DNA of 29,601 nt, from the NCBI GenBank assembly GCA_038327655.1, contig JBBQLG010000073.1, forward strand, positions 1 through 29,601, read 5' to 3'. The stretch's first letter is position 1. Every line of letters begins with the position of its first letter. This DNA comes from JBBQLG01 sp038327655 (GTDB taxonomy: Bacteria; Bacteroidota; Bacteroidia; Cytophagales; Spirosomataceae). A program made the position numbers and the translations under genes. Shown here one piece after another: positions 8,049-16,366 of this stretch. The notes under the pieces are model-generated. The model saw only the letters and a list, made by a program, of their open reading frames with translations, searched no databases and was not told the DNA's origin.

Positions 8049-8978
8049 ATGCATCCAATGGAAAAACCAGTGAAACCCATGTCGGTTCCGACGCTAACGC
8101 CCTCGGACCTCGACTTTCATCATTTCGATCCGGGAGCCGACTGGTTTCCGGCGTTGTCAACTGACTCCAGCCTGTTTCATTTCAACCGCTTAGAGACCTA
8201 CCGGAGCCACATGACGTTTCCGTTGTCGCCCCACCGAAAAACGGTTTTCGACTTTATTTACCTGACCAAAGGCCACTCGGTGCGGAGTAAGGGCTTGGAC
8301 CGGTACGAGTTTGGAGCCAACTGCTTTTTCTTTCTGCCGGCATACCAGATTACCTCCCACGAGTGGATGAGCGAGGATGCTGAGGGCTATTTCTGCCATT
8401 TTGATGCGCAGATCATCCAGAAGAATTTCAGCAAACACGACTTTACCGGCGAGTTCCCTTTTCTGCAGTTTGTTGGTGATCCCATCGTGAGAACCAATGC
8501 TGATTTTATGTCAATTGTCCGCCCTGCTTTTCTAAAACTGGAGTCCGAATACGAACTAAACCTGCCCTTCAAGCTCGATCTGGTTAGTTTTTGTCTGCTG
8601 GCTCTCTTTACCGAGCTTAAACGCTTTACCCAGTCGACGGTTAAAGTGCAGGAGAATTCCGCCCTGCGCATAACCCGTCAGTATAAGGAAGCCCTGAGCC
8701 AAAACATCTATCAAAAGCAAAACGTAACCGACTACGCTGACCTGCTCGCCATCTCGCCCAATCACCTCAATAAGTGCGTCAAAGCCTCGACGGGAAACTC
8801 GGCCCAGGATCTGCTCAACGACATGATTTTGCTGGAAGCCAAAGTGTTGTTACGCCAGAGTACCTTGCCCATCAGTGAAATTGCCTATCAGATAACGAAA
8901 CAGAATCCCAGCGATTTTACCCGCTTTTTTAAAGCGAAAACGGGCCTCACCCCGAAGGAATACAAGAAAATGGATTGA
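8049..8978 (+). CDS. AraC family transcriptional regulator
   Basis: The 309-residue protein has a variable N-terminal cupin-like sensor region (about 1-190; an FDFIYLTKGHSVRSKG block and an FFFLPAYQITSHEW block are typical of this region) and a C-terminal double helix-turn-helix AraC domain (about 215-309). The latter includes NVTDYADLLAISPNHLNKCVKASTG and LPISEIAYQITKQNPSDFTRFFKAKTGLTPKEYKK. An alternative start is the ATG at 8058. It is divergent from the TetR gene and lies 111 bp upstream of, and in the same direction as, the TonB receptor and catabolic run, so it is the likely substrate-responsive activator of that operon. The inducer is unknown. Confidence 0.92.
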   Translation: MHPMEKPVKPMSVPTLTPSDLDFHHFDPGADWFPALSTDSSLFHFNRLETYRSHMTFPLSPHRKTVFDFIYLTKGHSVRSKGLDRYEFGANCFFFLPAYQITSHEWMSEDAEGYFCHFDAQIIQKNFSKHDFTGEFPFLQFVGDPIVRTNADFMSIVRPAFLKLESEYELNLPFKLDLVSFCLLALFTELKRFTQSTVKVQENSALRITRQYKEALSQNIYQKQNVTDYADLLAISPNHLNKCVKASTGNSAQDLLNDMILLEAKVLLRQSTLPISEIAYQITKQNPSDFTRFFKAKTGLTPKEYKKMD

Positions 8979-9030
8979 TAGTGCATTTTTTTGGCCTTTT
9001 TCTGCATAGCGTTCCGGCTGCGTAAGGACT

Positions 9031-9038
9031 TAGTTTTG
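9031..9038 (+). promoter_or_regulatory. Candidate -7 box of the catabolic operon promoter
   Basis: TAGTTTTG fully matches the Bacteroidota -7 pattern TAnnTTTG and lies 51 nt before the ATG of the TonB receptor. No good TTTG -33 box is present at the expected 19-21 nt upstream. That is what one expects of a promoter needing an activator such as the neighbouring AraC protein. Confidence 0.4.
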
Positions 9039-9089
9039 TACAACAAAAGATTGACTTTCTCATAGTTGATCCTGTACCCTTAAGCCGCC

Positions 9090-11999
9090 ATGAAAAAAAC
9101 CGTTTCCTCGCTACTACTCCACTGCACTACCCCATTCGGAATCGGCGGTCTATGGCTACTGATATTACTGATGGGTACCGCTTCCTACGCCCAGACTGGC
9201 CGCATTGCCGGTAAAGTGGCCGACGCAAAAGGCATGGCCTTAGTCGGTGCAACCGTCGTGCTGAAGGACTCTCAAAGAGGTACCACCACCGACAGTGACG
9301 GCAAGTTTGTTATTCCTAACCTCAGCAATGGTACCTACACCATTAAGTTGTCATTTCTGGGCAGCATTGCGCAGGAAGTGACGGTGACCGTGCCGGGCGA
9401 AAAGGCCGAACAGATCAGCGTGATGCTGGCCGACGACAATAAAAACTTAGACGAAATCGTGGTAACGGGCGTATTCGACAAACGCACCCGCATGGAATCG
9501 TCGGTGGCGATATCGACCCTAAACACCAAACAACTCGACCGCCTGGTACCCAACAGCGCGGCCGATCTGCTCAAAAACGTACCGGGTGTTTACGTCAACT
9601 CGTCGGCGGGTGAGGTGCGCAACATTGTCTATTCGCGGGGCGTATCGGCCAACTCGGTTGCCAGCGTTACCGACAATACCAATGGCTATTACTACGTCTC
9701 GTTGCAGGAAGACGGTCTGCCGCTCACTGCTTTTTCGAGTGGTTTGTTGTCACCCGATTTCTTTTTCCGGTCCGATGCAACCATCAACCGGCTCGAAGCC
9801 GTGCGTGGTGGCACCTCGTCCATTACGGGGGTAAACGCGCCGGGTGGCATTTTTAATTTCCTGACCAAATCGGGTGGCGTCAATGCGGGCAGCGAAGTAC
9901 GGGTGAAATTCGGGCTGGAAGGCGACGGCAAAAACCCCTACTACCGGGCCGATTTCAATACGGGCGGGTCATCGGCTGACAAGAGTATTTTTTATAACGT
10001 GGGTGGGTTTTACCGCTACGCCAATGGTGCCCGTTACGCTGGTTATGCCCTCAACAACGGTGGACAGCTAAAGGCCAACATCACCAAAAACTTCACCGGC
10101 GGCTCCATCAAACTGTACGCCAAGTATCTCGACGACCACAACGGGACGACGGCACCTACGCCCGCGCAGGGCTTCGACGACATTACGCTGGCACCGGGCG
10201 TGAACAAATCCGATTCGTATCTGCTGCCCGCCGGGGCGGTACAGGTGCCCAACGGGTCGACCACCAATTTCAGCACCTTCGACCCGTCCCGCACCAATCA
10301 CGCTAAAGACCTGACGGTTGGTTTGCTCCTCAATCATAGCCTGAGCGACACCTGGTCATTGGTCAACAACGCCAAATATTCGGCCAAGTCGCTGCTGATT
10401 AATACCAACGTCGCGACCAGTTTTACCAGCCTGCTCGACCCAACGACCTACGTTTTTGCGGGTACGCTGGGTGGTCCGGGATCGGTGAACCTACCGGGTG
10501 TGGCCACGTTTACCGACCGGCAAACGGGTCAGGTAGTGGCGCAGGTACGGCAGGATTTCGGGCAGATGGGTCCATCGTATAGCGTGCTGAACACGAATTT
10601 GCCGGGGGCCGTACCCAACTCGCTGCTGTACTTAGGGTCGCAGATGGCCGAAACGAAGGTCAGCGAATTCATGGATCAGTTGACGCTGACCAAACGGCTC
10701 AAAAACGGGGCCATCAACGTAGGGGTATTTTACGCCAACTCGCACATTGCCTCTAACCCCAACATGCCCGCTGCCGTGCTGGGTCTATCGACGGTAAAGA
10801 ACCGGCCTATGCCCCTCGACATCTCGTTCAAAGCCGTAACGGGACAAACATTTCAGGTGAGCGACCCCAACTCCGGCTACCTCAAGTTTGGCGGCAGCTT
10901 CGGCTTCGGCACGTTTGATTATAGCCAGAGTCAGTTCGCGGCTTTCCTGGGTAACAACGTAGACCTGACCGACAAACTCAATTTCGACTGGGGACTGCGT
11001 TATGAAAACATCGGCATCAAGGGGTCCAATGACCGATCAGTGCCGAACACCAAAACGGGTGGCCTCGACGGGAATCCCCTTACCTCGTACGACAACTTTT
11101 ACGGCGTAACGGGCGTGAACGTCACGAATTTCAACAAGAACATCAGCACGTTCTCGTATTCGGGTGGCCTGAACTATAAATTCAACGACAACAACGCTCT
11201 GTACGTCCGCTACACCAAAGGGCAAAAATCGCCCGATCTGTCGTTTTATAACACCTACACGTCCGATTTTGTGGTGACCAACAGTCCGCCGAAGAATCAG
11301 GACATTATGCAGATCGAAGCGGGCTACAAACTGAAAACCAGTCGGTTACGCGCCGTTATCACGCCGTTCTACAGCCGTTTGAGTAACGTCGGCAATACGC
11401 AGTTGGCCGCCGACGAGAACAGTCAGTTTTATTACACACCAACGCAGTACAACACGGTCGAGACCAAAGGAGTAGAGATCGAAGCCGACTGGAATCCCGT
11501 TACGCACTTCGATTTGCGGGGAGCATTCACGATTCAGGATGCCAAATACGCCAGTTGGAAAACTTGGAATGTGGGGGCCGATGGCAAAGCGGATGATAAA
11601 TTAGTGGACTACACGGGCAACAAGGCGGAGAACAATCCCAGCCTGATCATGACCGTCACGCCGACCTATTCGGTGGGTAAGTTCTACACCTTTGTGCAGT
11701 GGAAATATTTAGGCGCACGGCCGGTTAATCAGGCCAACGCCTATGACCTGCCCGCCTTCAGCCAGTTCGATTTGGGGGCCGGTTACACGGTAAACCGCAA
11801 ACTGTCGCTGAGCCTGAACGTCAACAACTTCACCAACGTGCTGGGCATCATGGGGTCGCTCTCGCCGGGCAGCATTATCGAAGCCTTCAATCCGCAGAAC
11901 ATTACCAAAGAGAAGGTAACGGCCAATCCAAACGCCCTGCACAGCATTATTCCGATTCAGCCACGGGCCTACTTCCTGACGGCCACGTATCAGTTTTAA
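9090..11999 (+). CDS. TonB-dependent receptor with CarboxypepD_reg-like N-terminal domain
   Basis: The 969-residue outer-membrane protein begins with a signal peptide (to about ASYA-Q, residues 1-34). A carboxypeptidase-regulatory-like beta-sandwich follows (about 36-115, GRIAGKVADAKGMALVGATV...TYTIKLSFLG), then a TonB-box-like DEIVVTG (121-127), the plug domain (about 135-260; SAADLLKNVPGVYV, RGVSANSVASV, EAVRGGTSSITGVNAPGG) and a large beta-barrel ending in the terminal aromatic residue of TATYQF. It imports a ligand using TonB/ExbBD energy. No SusD lipoprotein gene follows, so a glycan-type SusCD pair is unlikely; a siderophore-like or small hydrophobic/aromatic substrate fits the catabolic genes that start 18 bp downstream. 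Confidence 0.95.
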   Translation: MKKTVSSLLLHCTTPFGIGGLWLLILLMGTASYAQTGRIAGKVADAKGMALVGATVVLKDSQRGTTTDSDGKFVIPNLSNGTYTIKLSFLGSIAQEVTVTVPGEKAEQISVMLADDNKNLDEIVVTGVFDKRTRMESSVAISTLNTKQLDRLVPNSAADLLKNVPGVYVNSSAGEVRNIVYSRGVSANSVASVTDNTNGYYYVSLQEDGLPLTAFSSGLLSPDFFFRSDATINRLEAVRGGTSSITGVNAPGGIFNFLTKSGGVNAGSEVRVKFGLEGDGKNPYYRADFNTGGSSADKSIFYNVGGFYRYANGARYAGYALNNGGQLKANITKNFTGGSIKLYAKYLDDHNGTTAPTPAQGFDDITLAPGVNKSDSYLLPAGAVQVPNGSTTNFSTFDPSRTNHAKDLTVGLLLNHSLSDTWSLVNNAKYSAKSLLINTNVATSFTSLLDPTTYVFAGTLGGPGSVNLPGVATFTDRQTGQVVAQVRQDFGQMGPSYSVLNTNLPGAVPNSLLYLGSQMAETKVSEFMDQLTLTKRLKNGAINVGVFYANSHIASNPNMPAAVLGLSTVKNRPMPLDISFKAVTGQTFQVSDPNSGYLKFGGSFGFGTFDYSQSQFAAFLGNNVDLTDKLNFDWGLRYENIGIKGSNDRSVPNTKTGGLDGNPLTSYDNFYGVTGVNVTNFNKNISTFSYSGGLNYKFNDNNALYVRYTKGQKSPDLSFYNTYTSDFVVTNSPPKNQDIMQIEAGYKLKTSRLRAVITPFYSRLSNVGNTQLAADENSQFYYTPTQYNTVETKGVEIEADWNPVTHFDLRGAFTIQDAKYASWKTWNVGADGKADDKLVDYTGNKAENNPSLIMTVTPTYSVGKFYTFVQWKYLGARPVNQANAYDLPAFSQFDLGAGYTVNRKLSLSLNVNNFTNVLGIMGSLSPGSIIEAFNPQNITKEKVTANPNALHSIIPIQPRAYFLTATYQF

Positions 12000-12017
12000 C
12001 TGTCTTATTCCCAATCC

Positions 12018-12758
12018 ATGATAAAAATGATGGTTGCCGTGCGTCGAAAAGCCGGTATGACCCACGCCGAATTCGTTCACTACGTTGAGCACGTTCATGG
12101 TAAACTGGCCCGCGCCCAACCCGGTACCCTTCAGCGCTATGTGCAGAATCACGTGTTCGACGGAGCCTTTGGCGCAACGACCGACACGGGGTACGCACCG
12201 ACTTTTGGACGCGATCTGATTACCGAACTGAGCTTCAACAACCCCGGCGAGATGAAGGAAAACTTCATGGACCCGTACACCCAAACCGTGATTCAGCCCG
12301 ATGGGAAGAACTTCAACGACCTCGACACGGCCATTCCCATGCCCGTAGCGGAGGTACCGATGGACGTACCCAACCCCGGCGAAGGCGCGGTGAAGGTGAT
12401 GCACTACCTCAAAAAGGCGGAGGGCGTCAGCCCGGAGGAGTACGGCAAAGCTTGGATGGAAGCGCATCAGACGATCATGAACAACCACCCGGCTCTGGCG
12501 TCGGCGCTGCGAAAGTACGTGCAGAGTCGTCCGTTACCTCCGCCCCCCGGCCCGCCCGGTGGTGGTCCACCAGCGCACTTTGGCGGCAAAGATATGATTC
12601 GCTACGAAGGCGTGGCCAGCCTGTGGTTCGATGACGAAGCAGCACTGCCTCTCTTTCGGGAATACGAACAGGCTCTCTACGAAGCGACTCCGGTGTTTGA
12701 TCCGTCGAAATCGTTTTTCGTGTATGCCCGCGAAGTGGTGATTTACCAGGCAGTCTGA
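12018..12758 (+). CDS. Tandem EthD-domain protein
   Basis: The 246-residue protein appears to hold two dimeric alpha/beta-barrel (EthD-type) domains, at about 3-110 and 125-243. Each opens with a beta strand followed by an R/K-x-G-hs-xEE/FxxYW-like helix (MIKMMVAVRRKAGMTHAEFV with HYVEHVHGK; VMHYLKKAEGVSPEEY with GKAWMEAH). A proline/glycine-rich stretch (172-185, PLPPPPGPPGGGPP) interrupts the second domain. EthD proteins accompany catabolic oxygenases; some are small ferredoxin-like enzymes acting on ring compounds, but the original EthD has no established catalytic role. Here it is the first gene after the transporter. Its role in the pathway (isomerase, decarboxylase or accessory protein) is unknown. 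Confidence 0.75.
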   Translation: MIKMMVAVRRKAGMTHAEFVHYVEHVHGKLARAQPGTLQRYVQNHVFDGAFGATTDTGYAPTFGRDLITELSFNNPGEMKENFMDPYTQTVIQPDGKNFNDLDTAIPMPVAEVPMDVPNPGEGAVKVMHYLKKAEGVSPEEYGKAWMEAHQTIMNNHPALASALRKYVQSRPLPPPPGPPGGGPPAHFGGKDMIRYEGVASLWFDDEAALPLFREYEQALYEATPVFDPSKSFFVYAREVVIYQAV

Positions 12759-12789
12759 CCCCAGCCGAACCATCGAAACGTCGAACCAT

Positions 12790-13257
12790 ATGAAAGCTTT
12801 CATCAAAGACAACGCTATCAAATCGACCGTGGCCAACGTGGTCATCAACGCCATCATTCCCTACGTGATTCTGTTGTCGGATTCGGTCGTAAACGTGAAA
12901 GGTCCAACGCCCAACCTGCTGTCGATACTGGTGCCGGGGGTGTTCATGTCGGGCCTGATGACAACCCTCATTACGTATGGCGTGATGACCGGCCAGCGCA
13001 AAAGTGGTCGGCTCGAACCCGCCCTCGATGCAACAACGGGCTGGTTGCCAACGGCTTTGCTCAACGGCATTGGTATCGGACTGCTGTTCGCGCTACCGGC
13101 CCTGTTGCTGATTCTGGCGGTGCAGTCGATGATGAATACGGGTCAGATTTCGAAAGTACCGGTCATTATGCTGTCGGCTGTCGTCGGAGCGTTGACTGGT
13201 CTGTTATCCTCCTTTGTGGCGGTCAATCGAGCTGTCAGGCTCGAAAAAACGCATTAA
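12790..13257 (+). CDS. Unknown four-helix membrane protein in the catabolic operon
   Basis: I do not recognise this 155-residue family. It shows about four hydrophobic segments: TVANVVINAIIPYVILL (14-30), LLSILVPGVFMSGLMTTLITYGVM (43-66), ALLNGIGIGLLFALPALLLILAV (89-111) and VIMLSAVVGALTGLLSSFVAV (124-144). A short basic loop (GQRKSGR) lies between helices 2 and 3 and there is a charged C-terminus. There is no signal peptide beyond TM1 and no obvious catalytic motif. Its position 31 bp after the EthD gene and 14 bp before the dioxygenase gene argues for co-transcription; a role in uptake across the inner membrane or in membrane tolerance of the substrate is possible but untested. Confidence 0.75.
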   Translation: MKAFIKDNAIKSTVANVVINAIIPYVILLSDSVVNVKGPTPNLLSILVPGVFMSGLMTTLITYGVMTGQRKSGRLEPALDATTGWLPTALLNGIGIGLLFALPALLLILAVQSMMNTGQISKVPVIMLSAVVGALTGLLSSFVAVNRAVRLEKTH

Positions 13258-13271
13258 CCACCCTACTGCTC

Positions 13272-14264
13272 ATGGCAAAAAACCCGCATTACCTTTCCCA
13301 ACTTGCGCACATCGAGGTCTATTCGCCCGATATCGAGAAGTCCATCCGTTTCTTCACCGATGTCGTTGGTCTGGACCAAACCGGTCGCGACGAGCACTCG
13401 GTTTATTTCCGGGCCTGGGGCGATTATTTTCACCACACCCTCAAAATCACGGCGCACGCAACCGGCGGCTTAGGTCATCTTGGCTGGCGGGCCGATAGTC
13501 CGGAGGCTCTGGACGATTGTATTGCTTACTTAGACGGCATCGGTGCCGGTATCGGCTGGGTCGACGGGGATCTGGGTCACGGCAAAGCGTACCAATTCAA
13601 ATCGCCCGACGGTCATATGCACGAGGTTTTCTGGGACGTGGTCTGGCTGCGCGAAACGGGCGAAAAAGGCAGCATCTACGCCGACCGCTACGCCAGCAAC
13701 CGCCGGGTTGGCGTCAATCCACGCCGGTTCGACCACGTTACCTACATGGTGGCCAAATTTCAGTACGGCAAAGAAAAAGCATTCTGGCAGGGTATGGGCC
13801 TGAAAAATCCCGATGAAGTCAGGATGGAAGACCACATTCCGCCCGTTGGTGGCCTGTGGACCATTGGCAACCTTTCGCACGACCTCGCCGTGTTCACCGA
13901 CCCGAACCTCGAACCGGGTGAGGGAGCCTTCAACCACGTGGCGTTCAACTTCGACAGCCGGGAAGAAGTCCTGCTGGCCCTGGATTATTTCACCGAGAAA
14001 GGTTTTAAAAGCGTGATGGGCGCACCGACCCGCCACAAAGCCGACGAAGGCTTTTTTATTTACATCATCGACCCTGGCAGCGGCATCATTTTTGAGTTTT
14101 ACGCGGGTGCCCGCCTGATTTTCGCCCCCGACCACGGCCCGGACATTCACTACCTCCGCGACAACCCAAACGACGCCTGGGGCACGGCCAACCCCTTCGC
14201 CGAGATGGGCAAAGGCAAAAAACTCGGCCTGACTGATGGCGTCGTAAAGCCCGTTGATATTTAA
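13272..14264 (+). CDS. VOC-superfamily extradiol dioxygenase (catechol 2,3-dioxygenase-like)
   Basis: The 330-residue protein has two VOC modules, about 8-125 and 150-290, as in type I extradiol dioxygenases. All three Fe(II) ligands are visible in the C-terminal module: His155 (RRFDHVTYM), His222 (AFNHVAFNF) and Glu275 (GIIFEFYAG). The usual second-sphere residues also seem present: His203 (LSHDLAVF), His255 and Tyr264 (FIYIIDP), with the same 9-residue spacing between the last two as in classical catechol 2,3-dioxygenase. It should cleave a catecholic ring next to its two hydroxyls using O2, giving a meta-cleavage product. The neighbouring hydrolases would handle that product. The exact catechol is not readable. 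Confidence 0.88.
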   Translation: MAKNPHYLSQLAHIEVYSPDIEKSIRFFTDVVGLDQTGRDEHSVYFRAWGDYFHHTLKITAHATGGLGHLGWRADSPEALDDCIAYLDGIGAGIGWVDGDLGHGKAYQFKSPDGHMHEVFWDVVWLRETGEKGSIYADRYASNRRVGVNPRRFDHVTYMVAKFQYGKEKAFWQGMGLKNPDEVRMEDHIPPVGGLWTIGNLSHDLAVFTDPNLEPGEGAFNHVAFNFDSREEVLLALDYFTEKGFKSVMGAPTRHKADEGFFIYIIDPGSGIIFEFYAGARLIFAPDHGPDIHYLRDNPNDAWGTANPFAEMGKGKKLGLTDGVVKPVDI

Positions 14265-14277
14265 CAGTTCATAACCT

Positions 14278-15429
14278 ATGTGGCAATATTATCCGGAGCA
14301 CTACATGTTCTCCTACCAGCTCAACCGGGCCTTAACGCAGAGTCATTACGGGGGTGGTGAATTTTTTGAATGCATCGAAGCGGCCAGCCGGATTACCGCC
14401 GGTGATCTGGAGAGTTTCAACGAAGGCTGGTCGTTCGCCGGTAATCAAACGATGGCCATTGCTGATGCGGCTATGGAAAAAGGTCATATTGTCACGGCCC
14501 GGCAGGCCTACCTGCGGGCATCGAATTACCTCCGCACGGCCGAGTTTTTCCTGAAACCGACCGATCCGCACAAGGTGCCGGGCTACCTGCGGGCGACCAA
14601 TGCCTTCTGGAAAGGAGCCGGGATGCTGCCCAATCCACCCCGGCGGGTGTCGGTACCATTCGAGGGGTCAGAGATGACGGGTTTTTTCATCCAGCCCGCT
14701 AATCCGCAACCCAATGCGCCCCTGATGATTATGTTCGGTGGCCTGGATTCGACCGCCGAAGAACTGTATTTCGGTCCCTGGCAGAAGCTGGAAGAACGGG
14801 GCATTTCGCTGCTCGTCCTCGACGGGCCGGGGCAGGGGGCATCACTCCGGCTGCGCCATATCCTGACCCGCTACGATTACGACGTACCGGCCACGGTTGC
14901 CTTCGACTGGGCAGTGGCGAATCTGCCCGTCGACCCGGAGCGTATCGGCATTATGGCCGTGTCGATGGGCGGTTATATGGCGGCACGGGCGGCTGCATTC
15001 GAGACCCGGTTTAAGGTCTGCGGCATCTGGGGGGCGGTCTGGAGTTATTACGACATCTGGAAAAACCGGCCCGATAACCACCCATTGGCCAGCGTCATCA
15101 TGCACATCACCGGCTCGACAACAATGGCCGAAGCCCGCGAAAAACTCAGGGATTTCTCGCTCGAAGGTGTGGCCGACAAGATCAGTATGCCGACGTTCAT
15201 CTCCCACGGCGAAGACGACCGGCAGAACACCGTCGAGAACGCGTACAAACTCTACGAAGCCTTGACGGGTGAAAAGGAGATGAACATTGTGCCGAAAGAA
15301 ACGACCGGCTCGGCGCATTGCCACATCGACAACTTCACCAAAGCCGATCCCCTGTTCGATTGGCTGGCGGAGAAAATGGGGACGGCCTCGGCAACGGTCG
15401 ATACGGGTGAACTTCAGGTAACGGCATAG
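14278..15429 (+). CDS. Alpha/beta hydrolase with N-terminal helical cap (DUF1100/C-C hydrolase-like)
   Basis: The 383-residue protein has a helical N-terminal region (about 1-120, with QAYLRASNYLRTAEFF and GYLRATNAFWKG) and then a core alpha/beta hydrolase fold starting at VSVPFEGSEMTGFFIQP. The nucleophile elbow is AVSMGG with Ser229; the first position is Ala rather than the usual Gly. Candidate acid and base are Asp313/Asp314 (HGEDDRQNT) and His347/His349 (SAHCHIDNF). The layout resembles FrsA-like esterases and 2,6-dihydroxypseudooxynicotine hydrolase, which cleaves a C-C bond next to an aromatic ring. Lying right after the extradiol dioxygenase, it is a candidate for hydrolysing a ring-cleavage product or an acyl side chain. 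Substrate unknown. Confidence 0.85.
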   Translation: MWQYYPEHYMFSYQLNRALTQSHYGGGEFFECIEAASRITAGDLESFNEGWSFAGNQTMAIADAAMEKGHIVTARQAYLRASNYLRTAEFFLKPTDPHKVPGYLRATNAFWKGAGMLPNPPRRVSVPFEGSEMTGFFIQPANPQPNAPLMIMFGGLDSTAEELYFGPWQKLEERGISLLVLDGPGQGASLRLRHILTRYDYDVPATVAFDWAVANLPVDPERIGIMAVSMGGYMAARAAAFETRFKVCGIWGAVWSYYDIWKNRPDNHPLASVIMHITGSTTMAEAREKLRDFSLEGVADKISMPTFISHGEDDRQNTVENAYKLYEALTGEKEMNIVPKETTGSAHCHIDNFTKADPLFDWLAEKMGTASATVDTGELQVTA

Positions 15430-15448
15430 CCTACTCGCGTAAAATCAC

Positions 15449-16363
15449 ATGAAATTCGTCACGTTCAAAACTATAAACGGGGAAACTAAAGCCGGGCTAC
15501 TAACCGAAAGCGGCATCGTGGACCTGGCTAAAGCCAGTAAGGGCCAACTGCCCGGCGATATGCTGTCGTTCATCGACAACCACGAAGTAAACCTTCAGCT
15601 TATCAATGAGTTAGACCTAACAAACGCCCGGCCTGATTATGCTCTTGATGACGTAACGCTGCTGGCCCCGTTGCCCAATCCGCGCAGTTTCCGGGATTAC
15701 GTAGCGTTTGAACAGCACATGCTTAACGCGGGTAAAACGTTTGGCCATCCGGTGGCACCGGTCTGGTACGAGATGCCGATTTTCTACTTCACCAACCATC
15801 AGGCCATCTCGGGAACGGGGCAGGATATCCCCCGGCCACCACTCTGCCGCAAACTGGATTACGAACTCGAAATGGCCTGCATTATTGGTAAGTCCGGTTC
15901 GGATATAAAGGCCGACGAAGCCGACGACTATATTTTTGGCTACACGGTTTTCAACGACTGGTCGGCGCGGGACATTCAGGGACGGGAGATGGGAATGCCG
16001 CTGGGTCCGCACAAGGGCAAGGATTTTGCCAATACCATTGGCCCCTGTATCGTCACGAAAGACGAGATGAATCAGTACCGCACCGATACTGACCGGTTCG
16101 ACGTGCGGATGACCGCTAAAATCAATGGCCAACTCATCTGCGACGGCAACTTCAAAACGATTCACTACACCTTCGGGCGGATGATTGAGCGGGCCTCGGA
16201 AAACGGCGTGACGCTCTATCCCGGTGATATGCTGGGGTCGGGCACGGTAGGCTGGGGTAGTCTGATCGAAACTAACTTCGCGGCCCACCGCCCGCTTGAA
16301 CCGGGCGATGAGGTCGAGTTTGAGATTGCCGGGATTGGGATACTTAAAAATAAAGTCGTCTGA
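15449..16363 (+). CDS. Fumarylacetoacetate hydrolase (FAH) family protein
   Basis: The 304-residue protein has a short N-terminal domain (MKFVTFKTINGETKAGLL) and the FAH catalytic domain from about residue 70. Metal ligands of the family are visible: Glu139 and Glu141 in KLDYELEMACIIGK and Asp170 in FNDWSARDIQ, followed by the GPHKGKDFANTIGPC and GDMLGSGTVGWG blocks. FAH-family enzymes hydrolyse acylpyruvates or fumarylacetoacetate, or act as decarboxylases, hydratases or isomerases in meta-cleavage pathways. In this operon it would act after ring opening, releasing a small keto acid. The CoA-transferase at the operon end would suit acetoacetate as one product, but this is inference. Confidence 0.9.
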   Translation: MKFVTFKTINGETKAGLLTESGIVDLAKASKGQLPGDMLSFIDNHEVNLQLINELDLTNARPDYALDDVTLLAPLPNPRSFRDYVAFEQHMLNAGKTFGHPVAPVWYEMPIFYFTNHQAISGTGQDIPRPPLCRKLDYELEMACIIGKSGSDIKADEADDYIFGYTVFNDWSARDIQGREMGMPLGPHKGKDFANTIGPCIVTKDEMNQYRTDTDRFDVRMTAKINGQLICDGNFKTIHYTFGRMIERASENGVTLYPGDMLGSGTVGWGSLIETNFAAHRPLEPGDEVEFEIAGIGILKNKVV

Positions 16364-16366
16364 GCC

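Noticed and set aside
11709..12488. 259-codon minus-strand frame across the receptor/EthD junction
   Set aside because: It is antisense to two supported genes, and its composition is typical of a shadow frame.
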